A stretch of 64,000 nt of DNA, taken from assembly GCF_042650565.1 (NCBI RefSeq), contig NZ_JBHSBH010000006.1, positions 62,001 to 126,000 of the forward strand, read 5' to 3'. The position numbers were made by a program, and so were the translations under genes. Shown in pieces: positions 43,131-53,881 of the stretch (within the stretch, counting starts at the first letter, position 1; the number at the start of each line of letters is the position of its first letter). The notes beneath the pieces are model-generated. The model was not told where the DNA came from and searched no databases. It saw nothing but the letters and a program-made list of their open reading frames with translations. This DNA comes from Nocardiopsis_B sediminis. Its GTDB lineage: Bacteria; Actinomycetota; Actinomycetes; Streptosporangiales; Streptosporangiaceae.

Positions 43131-43850
43131 ATGACGGACCCGGACCTTGTCCTCGCGCTGCGTTCGCGGCGCCTACGCCCGGCCGACGCCTGTGCCCGGC
43201 TCTACGACGCCCACGGCGATGAGATCTACCAGGCGTGCCGGACCGAGCTGCGCGACGACGACCTCGCCCAGGCGGTGCTGCGCGACACGCTGATCGTCGC
43301 CCGGGCGCACATCGACCGGCTCGGCGACCCCGCCCGGCTGCGCGAATGGCTGCTCGCCCTCGCGCGGTCCGAGTGCGCGCGCCACCGCGCCGGGCCTCCG
43401 CTCGGGCACGACGGCCCCGACGGAGTCGAGGAAGAGGGAGCCGAAGAAGCAGATGGCGACGGCGGCCCCGGCACCGGGGCCGGCGCCTCAAAGGTCGGCA
43501 CCGTCCCGCCCGACTGCCTGCGGGTGCGGGTCCTTAGCGGGGTGGCCCAGGTCGACCGGTGCGGCCACCGCGCCTACATCGCGGCGCGCGCCGGGTCCTT
43601 CGACCGGGCCGGCTTCCCGGTCCCGCGGCGGCGCAGCGCCAACGGGCCGGCGGTCGTCCGCCTGCTACCGGGGTTCGTGGTCCTCGCCTGCACGCTGCTG
43701 ATCGCCGTGCTGGCCTGCTACGTCTACCTGCTGGCGGTGGCCGACGGCGTCGGCACGGCCACCGACCCCGGCACCGCCGGCGCCCAGCAGGACACCGGAC
43801 ACGCGTCCACCGGCGACGACGGCGCCCCCACGGGAACGGACCCGGGATGA
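43131..43850 (+). CDS. Sigma-70 region-2-like domain tethered to the membrane
   Basis: This is a 239-residue protein. Residues about 1-85 resemble ECF sigma region 2 (ACARLYDAHGDEIYQACRTE, DDDLAQAVLRDTLIVARAHI, LREWLLALARSECARHR). Region 4 is absent. An acidic Gly-rich linker leads to a short soluble segment with two cysteines (PDCLRVRVLSG, DRCGHRAYIAARAG), and then one membrane helix at about 187-210 (VVLACTLLIAVLACYVYLLA) with a Thr/Asp-rich outside tail. An initiation factor lacking the -35-binding domain and fixed to the membrane is unusual; it may be a decoy or anti-sigma-like partner. ATG 43131 has no strong ribosome site. Confidence 0.7.
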   Translation: MTDPDLVLALRSRRLRPADACARLYDAHGDEIYQACRTELRDDDLAQAVLRDTLIVARAHIDRLGDPARLREWLLALARSECARHRAGPPLGHDGPDGVEEEGAEEADGDGGPGTGAGASKVGTVPPDCLRVRVLSGVAQVDRCGHRAYIAARAGSFDRAGFPVPRRRSANGPAVVRLLPGFVVLACTLLIAVLACYVYLLAVADGVGTATDPGTAGAQQDTGHASTGDDGAPTGTDPG

Positions 43851-44110
43851 GCGCAGCGACAGTGTTTCCCGCTCAGCCTGCGGGGGCGCTTCCGGGCGGT
43901 TGCTTCCCTCGTCGCGGCGCGCTCCCTCGTTCCTCGGTCGCACACCGCTCCTCAGTCCAGCCACCGCCGCGCCCCCTCCGGCTCGCTCGATGGGAGCGTC
44001 CCACTCGGCCCGCTCAAGGGGCCCGCACCCGGCCCGCGGCTCCGGCGCGGCCCGCGGCGCGCTCCCTTGCCGGCCGGTCGCACGCCGCCCCTCACTCCAT
44101 CCGGGGTGGC

Positions 44111-44632
44111 CTACTCCTCCACCTTGATGTGCGAGGTGTCGCCGTGCACGCCGGCCTCCTCGGCGCGCTTCACCGAGGCGAGGACCTCCTGCTCGGCGTC
44201 GTGCCGGCCGGCCCAGGTGGCGCCCTCGACCGACTTGCCGGGCTCCAGGTCCTTGTACACGGTGAAGAAGTGCTCGATCTCGAGGCGCTCGAACTCGTTC
44301 ACGTGGTGAATGTCACGCAGGTGCTCCATGCGCGGGTCGGTCGCCGGCACGCAGAGGAGCTTGTCGTCGCCGCCGGCCTCGTCGCGCATGCGGAACATGC
44401 CGATGGCGCGGCAGCGGATGAGGCACCCGGGGAAGGTGGGGTGCTTCAGCAGCACGAGCGCGTCGAGCGGGTCGCCGTCGTCGCCGAGCGTGCCCTCGAT
44501 GAATCCGTAGTCAGCGGGGTAGCTGGTCGAGGTGAACAGCATCCGGTCCAGCCGGATACGTCCTGTCTCGTGATCCATCTCATACTTGTTGCGCTCGCCC
44601 TTGGGGATCTCGATCGTGACGTCGAATTCCAT
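44111..44632 (-). CDS. ppa: Inorganic pyrophosphatase
   Basis: This 173-residue family I soluble pyrophosphatase hydrolyses PPi and so drives biosynthetic reactions. The metal and substrate motifs are present: IPKGERNKYEMDHETGRIRL, YPADYGFIEGTLGDDGDPLD (the DxxDPxD signature) and HFFTVYKDLEPGK. The length is normal. The ATG has an upstream AAGGGAAG at rather long distance. It is divergent from dacB across 78 bases, as in the block I recall from Streptomyces. Confidence 0.97.
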   Translation of the reverse strand: MEFDVTIEIPKGERNKYEMDHETGRIRLDRMLFTSTSYPADYGFIEGTLGDDGDPLDALVLLKHPTFPGCLIRCRAIGMFRMRDEAGGDDKLLCVPATDPRMEHLRDIHHVNEFERLEIEHFFTVYKDLEPGKSVEGATWAGRHDAEQEVLASVKRAEEAGVHGDTSHIKVEE

Positions 44633-44710
44633 GCTGTTCTCGGCTTCCCTTACGACTAGTGTCGCTACTACTGTTCGAAGTTTTCGCACGCCAGGAAGGC
44701 AGGTGCCGGG

Positions 44711-46069
44711 GTGCGGCAGGTACGGGCCCGAGCTCTCCTCGCCTTGGCCATCCTCAACATATTCGTGCTGGTGGCGGCCGTGGTCGTGCTGGATGTGATC
44801 GAGTCCCGCCCACCGGCGGCCATGCCCTACCCTGCCGCCGTCGCGCAGGACGCACCGGCCGTGGCACCGCAGGACGCCGACCGGATCGACCCGGACCGGC
44901 TGGCGGACAAGCTCGATGATCCCATGTCGGATTCGGGTATCAGTGACGGGCTCTCCGCTTATGTCGCCGACGCCGCCACAGGCGAGCCCCTGTTCGACCG
45001 CGCGGCCGAGGACGGCGCGGTCCCCGCGTCGACCACCAAGCTCGTCACCGCCGTCGCCGTACTGCACTCCGCCGGGCCCGACACGCACGTGCACACCGAG
45101 GTCTTCCTCGACGGCGACCAGGCCGTCCTGGTCGGCGGCGGCGACCCCACCCTGACCGCCGAGATCGAGCCCGGCGCCTACCCGCGCGTGGCCACCCTGG
45201 AGGAGCTCGCCGAGGACACCGCCGCCGCGCTGGCCGGCGAAGGCCTCGACACCGTCCGGCTGGGCTACGACGACACCCTCTACCCCGGGTCCGACATGGG
45301 CCCCGGGTGGAAGCGCGGCTACGTCGACGAGGGCAGCGTCGCCCCGGTGCACGCCCTCATGCTCGACGGCGGACGCGTCCACCCGGACCAGCCCTACAGC
45401 GAGCGCGTCGGGGACCCGCCCGGTGTGACGGCCGACGCGTTCGCCGAGCAACTCGAGGCCGCCGGGATCACCGTCGAGGGCGACCCGTCGCCCGCCGACG
45501 CCCCCGGTTCCGGCGACCCCATCGCCGCCGTCGACTCCGCCCCGATCTCCGCGCTCGTCGAGAAGATGCTGCTGGAGAGCGACAACAACATCGCCGAGGC
45601 GCTGGCCCGCCAGGTCGCGATCGCCCAAGACGAGGAGCCGTCGTTCCAGGGCGCCTCCGCCGGCGTCGCCGAGGCCATGGCCGACCTCGGCGTCGCCGAC
45701 GTGCAGGTCGAGGATGGCAGCGGGCTGTCGGTCGACAACCGCATCACGCCCAAGGCGCTGGTCGACCTCGTGCTGGCCGCCGCCGACCCCGATCACCCCG
45801 ACCTCTACTTCACGCTCACCGGGCTGCCCACCGCCAACTTCACGGGCACCCTCACCCAGCGGTACTCCCGCGGCAGTGACGCCTCCGGCGGCGCCGGGGT
45901 GGTCCGCGCCAAGACCGGGACACTCAGCGGGGTGAGCACGCTGGCCGGGACCGTCTACGACCGCGAGGGCCGGCTCCTGGCGTTCGCGTTCATGGCCAAC
46001 AACGAGGCCGCCTCGGGCCCGGCCCTGGACACCTTGGCCGACGCCATCGCCCAGTGCGGCTGCTCCTAG
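44711..46069 (+). CDS. dacB: D-alanyl-D-alanine carboxypeptidase / endopeptidase (PBP4, S13 family)
   Basis: This 452-residue class C penicillin-binding protein trims or cuts peptidoglycan cross-links outside the membrane. An uncleaved-type N-terminal hydrophobic segment (LLALAILNIFVLVAAVVVLD) anchors it. The catalytic motifs are SxxK in PASTTKLVTAVAV (about residue 97), SxN in LLESDNNIAEAL, and KTG in VRAKTGTLSGVST. GTG 44711 follows AGGAAGG. It is divergent from ppa. Three TTCACCCC elements follow the stop. Confidence 0.96.
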   Translation: MRQVRARALLALAILNIFVLVAAVVVLDVIESRPPAAMPYPAAVAQDAPAVAPQDADRIDPDRLADKLDDPMSDSGISDGLSAYVADAATGEPLFDRAAEDGAVPASTTKLVTAVAVLHSAGPDTHVHTEVFLDGDQAVLVGGGDPTLTAEIEPGAYPRVATLEELAEDTAAALAGEGLDTVRLGYDDTLYPGSDMGPGWKRGYVDEGSVAPVHALMLDGGRVHPDQPYSERVGDPPGVTADAFAEQLEAAGITVEGDPSPADAPGSGDPIAAVDSAPISALVEKMLLESDNNIAEALARQVAIAQDEEPSFQGASAGVAEAMADLGVADVQVEDGSGLSVDNRITPKALVDLVLAAADPDHPDLYFTLTGLPTANFTGTLTQRYSRGSDASGGAGVVRAKTGTLSGVSTLAGTVYDREGRLLAFAFMANNEAASGPALDTLADAIAQCGCS

Positions 46070-46116
46070 GCCGTCCTCGCCCTCCCCGGCCCGCGCCCGC
46101 ACCGCCTCGCCGGCCC

Positions 46117-46178
46117 GTTCACCCCCGATTCACCCCTGATCACCTGCGGTGACGACGAGTTCTCACATCGGGGTGAAC
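46117..46178. promoter_or_regulatory. Cluster of three TTCACCCC elements
   Basis: GTTCACCCCCGAT (46117-46129) and ATTCACCCCTGAT (46128-46140) are tandem, and ATCGGGGTGAAC (46167-46178) is the inverted third copy. The first and third can pair as a stem-loop. They lie between dacB and the downstream secreted-protein gene, so they may be a terminator, an operator array, or both. Confidence 0.5.
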
Positions 46179-46287
46179 CGGGTGGGCGCCTACTCCGTGT
46201 TGTGGGGGACAGCAAAGGCAGCGGGCCTACCCAGGGGGCACCCCCTCGGGCGAGGACCGCGGTGCGAGCCCCACTGGAGGGCCTTCG

Positions 46288-47658
46288 ATGAGACGCAGGA
46301 ACACGTTCATCGCCGTGGCGGCGGGTGCCGCGGGCCTGGTGATGGCGGCCGGATTGACATCGGCGTTCTCCGACCAGGTGAACCCCCCGGGCCAGGCCGC
46401 GGACGACTCCCTCGAACAATCCGGGGACGGCTACTTCCCCTCTGCCCTGGAGATCTCCGGGGACGGCGACGCGGGGGTCACCCTCGTCGACGACCAGGGG
46501 TTCACCCTCTACCGGTTCGACGAGGACAGCTCCGAACCCCCCACGAGCAACTGCTCGGGCGACTGCGAGACCCAGTGGCCGCCCGCGCTGACCAACGGCG
46601 ACGTCGAGTTCGCCGGCGACACCTCGGTCCTGGGCACCGTGGAACGCGAGGACGGCACCGAGCAGATCACCGTCGGCGGCTGGCCGGTCTACCGCTACGC
46701 GGGTGACGCCGCCCCCGGCGACACCGAGGGCGAGGGCGCCGGCGGAACCTGGTGGTCGGTGGCCCCCACCGGCCAGAAGGCCCAGGACGCCGACGCCGAA
46801 GGCGCGGCCGGCGGCGGGGGTGGCGGCGGCGACCAGGTGGTCCTCCAGACCGCCGAGGACGCCGAACTCGGCAACATCCTCACCGACGGCGAGGGCTTCA
46901 GCCTCTACCGGTTCGACGAGGACACCGCCGACCCGCCGGCCTCCAACTGCGAAGGCGACTGCGCAACGGCGTGGCCACCGGTACTGAGCAGCGACGACAT
47001 CGAATTCGACGGCGACGCCTCGATCCTGGGCACGGTCCAGCGCGAGGACGGCTCCGAGCAGGTCACCGTGGACGGCTGGCCCATCTACCGCTACGCGGAG
47101 GACGCCGAGCCCGGTGACGTCGAGGGCGAGGGCGCCGCGGGCACCTGGTGGACCATCAGCCCCAACGGCATGCGCGCCGCCGAGGACAACGACGACGGCC
47201 GCGACGAGAACGGCGAGTGGCTGGAAGGCTACTGCCCCACCGGGATCGAGACCGTCAACCACCCCGAGCTGGGCGAGATCCTGACCGACAACGAGGGCTT
47301 CACCCTCTACCGGTTCGACGAGGACACCGCCGACCCGCCGGCGTCCAACTGCAACGGCGACTGCGCCGAGGCCTGGCCGCCCGTGCTCGACATGGACACC
47401 TTCACGTTCGACGGCGACCAGTCCCAGCTCGACAGCGTCGCCCGGGACAACGGCATGGAGCAGGTGACCATCGGCGGCTGGCCCGTCTACCGCTACGCGG
47501 AGGACACCGCACCAGGCGATGTCAACGGGCATGGGGTCAGCGGCACCTGGTTCGCGGTGACCCCCGACGGCGGCAAGGCCGAAGAGGCGGCCGGAGCCGG
47601 GGCCGCCGGTGACGAGGCCGCCGCCCCCAGCGGCAGCGGCAGCGGCGGCGGGTACTGA
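46288..47658 (+). CDS. Secreted protein with three PF03640-type (COG4315) repeats
   Basis: This is a 456-residue exported protein. The N-terminal hydrophobic segment (FIAVAAGAAGLVMAAGLTSA) is a signal peptide without a lipobox Cys. Three repeats of about 105 residues each contain GFTLYRFDED, a disulphide-like CxGDC (SNCSGDC, SNCEGDC, SNCNGDC), WPP, EQ(I/V)TVxGWPVYRYA and TWW/TWF. They are separated by Gly/Ala-rich linkers. This 'secreted repeat of unknown function' is widespread. Redox, haem or peroxide roles have been suggested but are not settled. The start ATG has GGAGG at seven bases. It is inserted in the otherwise conserved dacB-zincin-tilS order. Confidence 0.88.
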   Translation: MRRRNTFIAVAAGAAGLVMAAGLTSAFSDQVNPPGQAADDSLEQSGDGYFPSALEISGDGDAGVTLVDDQGFTLYRFDEDSSEPPTSNCSGDCETQWPPALTNGDVEFAGDTSVLGTVEREDGTEQITVGGWPVYRYAGDAAPGDTEGEGAGGTWWSVAPTGQKAQDADAEGAAGGGGGGGDQVVLQTAEDAELGNILTDGEGFSLYRFDEDTADPPASNCEGDCATAWPPVLSSDDIEFDGDASILGTVQREDGSEQVTVDGWPIYRYAEDAEPGDVEGEGAAGTWWTISPNGMRAAEDNDDGRDENGEWLEGYCPTGIETVNHPELGEILTDNEGFTLYRFDEDTADPPASNCNGDCAEAWPPVLDMDTFTFDGDQSQLDSVARDNGMEQVTIGGWPVYRYAEDTAPGDVNGHGVSGTWFAVTPDGGKAEEAAGAGAAGDEAAAPSGSGSGGGY

Positions 47659-48022
47659 CCCGGTCTGCCCGGTCCGTACAGACCACCCCCTGAGTCCCCG
47701 TTCTCCGTGGGACCCCGCCGCCCCGCGGGCCCGCCGGGGACCACCCACCCGCGGTACCGAGGGCGCCCGGCAGAGGCGCCGCTCTGTCCCGGTACCGCGC
47801 GCGCCGCGGCGGCCGGCCTGCTCCCCGGGCCCNNNNNNNNNNNNNNNNNNNNNNNNNNNNNNNNNNNNNNNCGCCGGGCGCACAGCGCCCGGCGGGCCGG
47901 CCGCCGTTTCCCGGGAGGTCACGGACAGCGCCGCGGGCCGCCGCTCGGGGTCACCCCTGAGGAAACCCGGAAATCGCGACCGGGACCCCGTGAGGTCCGT
48001 GTCCAGTGGGTACGGTGAAGGC
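47659..48022. other. 364-bp intergenic region with a 39-N assembly gap (47833-47871)
   Basis: It contains a weak hairpin after the preceding stop (GGTCTG 47662-47667 with CAGACC 47679-47684) and the gap, flanked by very GC-rich sequence. I see no gene. The promoter of the zincin-tilS unit is presumably between the gap and 48022. Confidence 0.8.
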
Positions 48023-49132
48023 GTGAGTCTGATCGACTGGGACGTAGCCGTCAACACCGGAATCCGCCTCGTGCGGCCCGGCCCTCAGGTGGACATCGCC
48101 GACGCCCGGCAGGCCGTGGCGCAACTGCGCGAGCTGTCCGTCACCGCCCAGGGGCACGTGCGCGAGTTCACCGGTATGGAACCCCTTGAACCGGCGGGGC
48201 CGGCGGTCATCGTCGACCGTCCCGGCTGGATCAAGGCCAACGTCGACGGGTTCCGCGTGGTGCTGGAACCCATCCTCGACCGCCTCGCCGCCGCGAAGCC
48301 GGGCCTCGGCGCGGCCGGCGCCATCACCTCCGCGGTGGGATCGCGCGTCACCGGCGTCCAGCTGGGCGCCGTGCTCTCCTATCTCGCCGGGCGCGTGCTG
48401 GGCCAGTACGAGCTCTTCCTGCCGCCCGACCCCGAAGGCAACGCGCCGACCGGCCGCCTCACCCTCGTGGCGCCCAACATCGTCCACGCCGAGCGCGAGC
48501 TCGACGTCGACCCCCGCGACTTCCGGCTGTGGGTGTGCCTGCACGAGGAGACCCACCGCACCCAGTTCACGTCGTCGCCGTGGCTGCGCGAGTACCTCCA
48601 GCAGCAGATGCAGGACATGCTGCTGGCGTCCAACATGGACGCCTCGGACTTCCTCGACCGGCTGCGCGCGGCCGGAGAGGCCGTCGCCGAAGCCGTGCGC
48701 GGCGGCGAGGGCAACCTGATCACCGCGTTCCAGAGCCAGGAGCAGAGCGAGATCCTGGACCGGATCACCGCCGTCATGACCCTCGCCGAGGGGCACGGCG
48801 ACTACGTGATGGACGCGGTCGGCCCCGAGGTCGTCCCCTCCGTCGCCACGATCCGCCGCCGGTTCCAGCGGCGCCGCGAGGGCGCCAACCGCGTCGACAA
48901 GGTCATCCGCCAGCTGCTGGGCCTCGACCTCAAGATGAAGCAGTACGAGGAAGGCGCGGTGTTCGTCCGCAAGGTCGTGGCCCAGGTGGGCATGGCCGAC
49001 TTCAACCGCGTGTGGGAGTCGCCCGAGACCCTGCCGACCATGGACGAGATCCGCAACCCCCAGGACTGGATCGCCCGCGTGGTGAGCCCGCCGGCGCTGC
49101 CCGAGGCCGGTCTCGCCGCGCCCGAGGTGTGA
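48023..49132 (+). CDS. Zinc-dependent metalloprotease-like protein (DUF2342/zincin family)
   Basis: This 369-residue protein has the zinc motif HEETHRTQF (HExxH, about residue 176), preceded by LWVCLHEETH and followed by an acidic helix (EGHGDYVMDAVG) that supplies a third ligand. It belongs to the actinobacterial family annotated as zinc-dependent metalloprotease or 'coenzyme F420 biosynthesis associated'; its substrate is unknown. Start GTG 48023 gives the usual family start SLIDWDVAVNTG. Its stop overlaps the tilS start by four bases, so the two genes are translationally coupled, as in related genomes. Confidence 0.88.
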   Translation: MSLIDWDVAVNTGIRLVRPGPQVDIADARQAVAQLRELSVTAQGHVREFTGMEPLEPAGPAVIVDRPGWIKANVDGFRVVLEPILDRLAAAKPGLGAAGAITSAVGSRVTGVQLGAVLSYLAGRVLGQYELFLPPDPEGNAPTGRLTLVAPNIVHAERELDVDPRDFRLWVCLHEETHRTQFTSSPWLREYLQQQMQDMLLASNMDASDFLDRLRAAGEAVAEAVRGGEGNLITAFQSQEQSEILDRITAVMTLAEGHGDYVMDAVGPEVVPSVATIRRRFQRRREGANRVDKVIRQLLGLDLKMKQYEEGAVFVRKVVAQVGMADFNRVWESPETLPTMDEIRNPQDWIARVVSPPALPEAGLAAPEV

Positions 49133-50151
49133 CCGGCCCGCCGCCCGATGTCGCCGCGGCGCGCCGCCGGGTGCGGCGCGCGCTCGGCGCGCTGGCGCCC
49201 GGCGACCTCGTGCTGGTGGGGTGCAGCGGCGGCGCCGACTCGCTGGCGCTGGCCGGCGCCACCGCCTTCACCGCTGCGCGGATGGGGCTGCGGGCGGGCG
49301 GCGTCACCGTCGACCACGGGCTCCAGGAGGGCTCGGCCGAACGTGCCGCCGCCGTCGCCGCGACCCTGCGCGGCCTGGGCCTCGACCCCGTCGACACCGT
49401 GGCCGTGCAGGTGGGGCGGGCCGGCGGCCCCGAGGCCGCCGCGCGCAGCGCCCGGTATGCGGCGCTCGACGCCGCCGCCGACCGCCACGGCGCCGCCGCC
49501 GTGCTGCTGGGCCATACCCGCGACGACCAGGCCGAGACCGTCCTGCTCGGCCTGGCCCGCGGCTCCGGCGCGCGGTCCCTGGCCGGGATGGCACCCGACG
49601 GCGGCCGCTACCTGCGCCCCTTCCTCGGGCTGGGCCGCGCGTCGGTGCGCGAGGCGTGCCGGCTCATGGGGCTCGACCCCTGGAGCGACCCGCACAACAC
49701 CGACCCCGCCTACGCCCGCTCCCGGGTGCGCCACGACGCACTGCCCGCTCTGGAGGAGGCGCTGGGCCCGGGGATCACAGAGGCGCTGGCGCGCACAGCG
49801 GGGCTGCTGCGCGACGACGCCGACGCGCTCGACGCCTGGGCGGAGCGGGCCGCCGCCGAGGCGGCGCCGAGCCCGGGGGAGCTCGACGTGGACGTGCTCG
49901 CCGGCCTGCCGCGCGCCGTGCGCACGCGGGTCCTGCGCGGGGCGGCGCTGGCCGCCGGGTGCCCCGCGGGCGACCTCACGGCGGGCCACGTGGCCGAGCT
50001 CGACCGGCTGGTCACCGACTGGCACGGCCAGGCCGAGGTGCACCTTCCCGGTGCCCGCCGCGCCCGCCGGGCCGGGGCGCGCATCACGCTTGCGCAGCAG
50101 CCCGAACCGCCGCACGGGGCGCCGCCGGGAACCCGCCCGAAGGGCCGGTGA
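49129..50151 (+). CDS. tilS: tRNA(Ile)-lysidine synthetase
   Basis: TilS converts the anticodon C34 of tRNA-Ile(CAU) to lysidine, which is essential for reading AUA codons. The N-terminal PP-loop ATPase is visible as VGCSGGADSLAL (SGGxDS). VTVDHGLQEGS follows, and the conserved LGHTRDDQAETVL. The C-terminal half is the TilS substrate-binding region. At 340 residues it is typical for actinomycetes and shorter than the E. coli protein. It starts with a GTG overlapping the upstream stop and is followed after 88 bases by hpt, a common pair. Confidence 0.95.
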   Translation: MTGPPPDVAAARRRVRRALGALAPGDLVLVGCSGGADSLALAGATAFTAARMGLRAGGVTVDHGLQEGSAERAAAVAATLRGLGLDPVDTVAVQVGRAGGPEAAARSARYAALDAAADRHGAAAVLLGHTRDDQAETVLLGLARGSGARSLAGMAPDGGRYLRPFLGLGRASVREACRLMGLDPWSDPHNTDPAYARSRVRHDALPALEEALGPGITEALARTAGLLRDDADALDAWAERAAAEAAPSPGELDVDVLAGLPRAVRTRVLRGAALAAGCPAGDLTAGHVAELDRLVTDWHGQAEVHLPGARRARRAGARITLAQQPEPPHGAPPGTRPKGR

Positions 50152-50239
50152 GCGGGACCGATGGCGTTCGGGGCGGGTTGTGGACCTTTATCCTGGTTGC
50201 CATCCGGTTCCGCGAGGCGAGCAGCGAGGACAACAGAGC

Positions 50240-50794
50240 GTGGACGCGAAGGACATGGGCGGCGACCTTGAGAAGGTCCTGGTCACCGAGGAACAGATCA
50301 CGGCCAGGATCGGGGAGCTGGCCGCCGAGATCGACGCCGACTACGCCGGCAAGGACCTGCTGCTCGTCGGCGTCCTGAAGGGCGCCGTCATGGTCATGGC
50401 CGATCTCGCGCGGGGCCTCGGCCACGCCTGCGAGATGGACTGGATGGCGGTGTCCTCCTACGGCGCGGGCACGACGTCGTCGGGCGTGGTGCGCATCCTC
50501 AAGGACCTCGACTCCGATATCAAGGACCGCAACGTCCTCGTGGTCGAGGACGTCATCGACTCCGGGCTGACCCTGTCGTGGCTGGTCGGCAACTTGAAAT
50601 CGCGCGGCCCGGCGTCGGTCGAGATCTGCACGATGGTGCGCAAGCCCCTGGCGTTCAGCGTCGACCTGGAGGTGAAGTACATCGGCTTCGACCTGCCGAA
50701 CGAGTTCATCGTCGGGTACGGCCTGGACTATGCCGAGAAGTACCGGAACCTGCCGTTCATCGGCACCCTGGCGCCGCACGTCTACCAGGGCTGA
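50240..50794 (+). CDS. hpt: Hypoxanthine phosphoribosyltransferase
   Basis: This 184-residue enzyme salvages hypoxanthine or guanine with PRPP to IMP or GMP. The PRPP-binding motif is VLVVEDVIDSGLTLSWL, preceded by LLVGVLKGAVMVMADLARGL. The flexible-loop region SSYGAGTTSSG and the purine-site stretch VKYIGFDLPNEFIVGYGLDY follow. GTG 50240 has GAGGA at ten bases; ATG 50255 is an alternative start. It follows tilS and precedes ftsH, in the order I recall from other actinomycetes. Confidence 0.95.
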   Translation: MDAKDMGGDLEKVLVTEEQITARIGELAAEIDADYAGKDLLLVGVLKGAVMVMADLARGLGHACEMDWMAVSSYGAGTTSSGVVRILKDLDSDIKDRNVLVVEDVIDSGLTLSWLVGNLKSRGPASVEICTMVRKPLAFSVDLEVKYIGFDLPNEFIVGYGLDYAEKYRNLPFIGTLAPHVYQG

Positions 50795-51082
50795 GGCGGC
50801 ACCGCGGGGCGGTGCCGCACCGGTATCGCCCCGGCCGCCGGGAACATTGCGGGCGTCCGCGGGCGTTGGTGCTTTGACGGGCCTCAACCGGCCGTGCTGG
50901 TCCGAGGCGTGAGTGCGCCCGGTCACGGACGGGGTGTACCGTCGATTATCCCGGCATCACTGTAGGGAATACGTGTCCGATAGGTCCCGCTTCCGGGGAC
51001 ATTGAGCGGCCCTCCGGGTGCTCGTGTGTGCTCGAAGCAGGCCGCTGGTCAGGAGGGACGGACCCAGCGGGGTTCCGTATCG

Positions 51083-53172
<2,090 letters not shown>

Positions 53173-53176
<4 letters not shown>

Positions 53177-53802
53177 GCGGATACATCGGCGGAGAGGACG
53201 ACGACATCCCGCTGGTGGCCCCCACCGGCGGGAAGGTCGACCAGCCCCGCATCGCGCGGGCCGTCCGCGAGATCCTGATCGCCATCGGCGAGGATCCCGA
53301 CCGCGACGGCCTGCGCGACACCCCGGCGCGCGTCGCCCGCGCCTACGAGGAGCAGTTCGCGGGGCTGCGCCAGGACCCGGGCGAGGTCCTCACCACGGTG
53401 TTCGAGGCCGGCCACGAGGAAATGGTGCTGGTCAAGGACATCGAGCTGTACTCCACCTGCGAGCACCACCTGGTGCCGTTCTACGGCAGCGCCCACATCG
53501 GCTACATCCCCAACTCCAACGGCCAGATCACCGGGCTGTCGAAGCTGGCGCGGCTGGTCGACGTGTACGCACGCCGCCCCCAGGTGCAGGAACGGCTCAC
53601 CACCGAGGTCGCCGACGCCGTGATGAAGCACCTCGACCCGCGCGGCGTCATCGTGGTGATCGAGGCCGAGCACCTGTGCATGACCATGCGCGGCGTGCGC
53701 AAGCCCGGCGCCAAGACCGTCACCTCGGCGGTGCGGGGCGACTTCCGCAACCGCGACCGCACCCGGGCCGAGGCCATGAGCCTCATCCTGTCCCGCGACT
53801 GA
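53173..53802 (+). CDS. folE: GTP cyclohydrolase I
   Basis: This 209-residue enzyme performs the first step of tetrahydrofolate synthesis, converting GTP to dihydroneopterin triphosphate. The zinc-binding Cys/His are in YSTCEHHLVPFYG and AEHLCMTMRGVRKPGA; GLSKLARLVDVYARRPQVQE is the family core. GTG 53173 overlaps the ftsH stop, showing translational coupling. It is followed by a GC-rich hairpin and then folP, so folate genes may be read partly from an internal promoter. Confidence 0.97.
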
Positions 53803-53830
53803 CACCCGCCGACGGGTGCGGCGCGACACA

Positions 53831-53866
53831 GACGCGGCGGCGGCGCGGCTGCCGCGCCGCCGCGTC
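53831..53866 (+). terminator. GC-rich hairpin between folE and folP
   Basis: GACGCGGCGGCGGCGCGGC pairs with GCCGCGCCGCCGCGTC over 16 positions with a three-base bulge and a single-base loop. There is no T-run. It may attenuate transcription into folP rather than stop it. Confidence 0.5.
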
Positions 53867-53881
53867 TCGTAGGGTGAGGAC

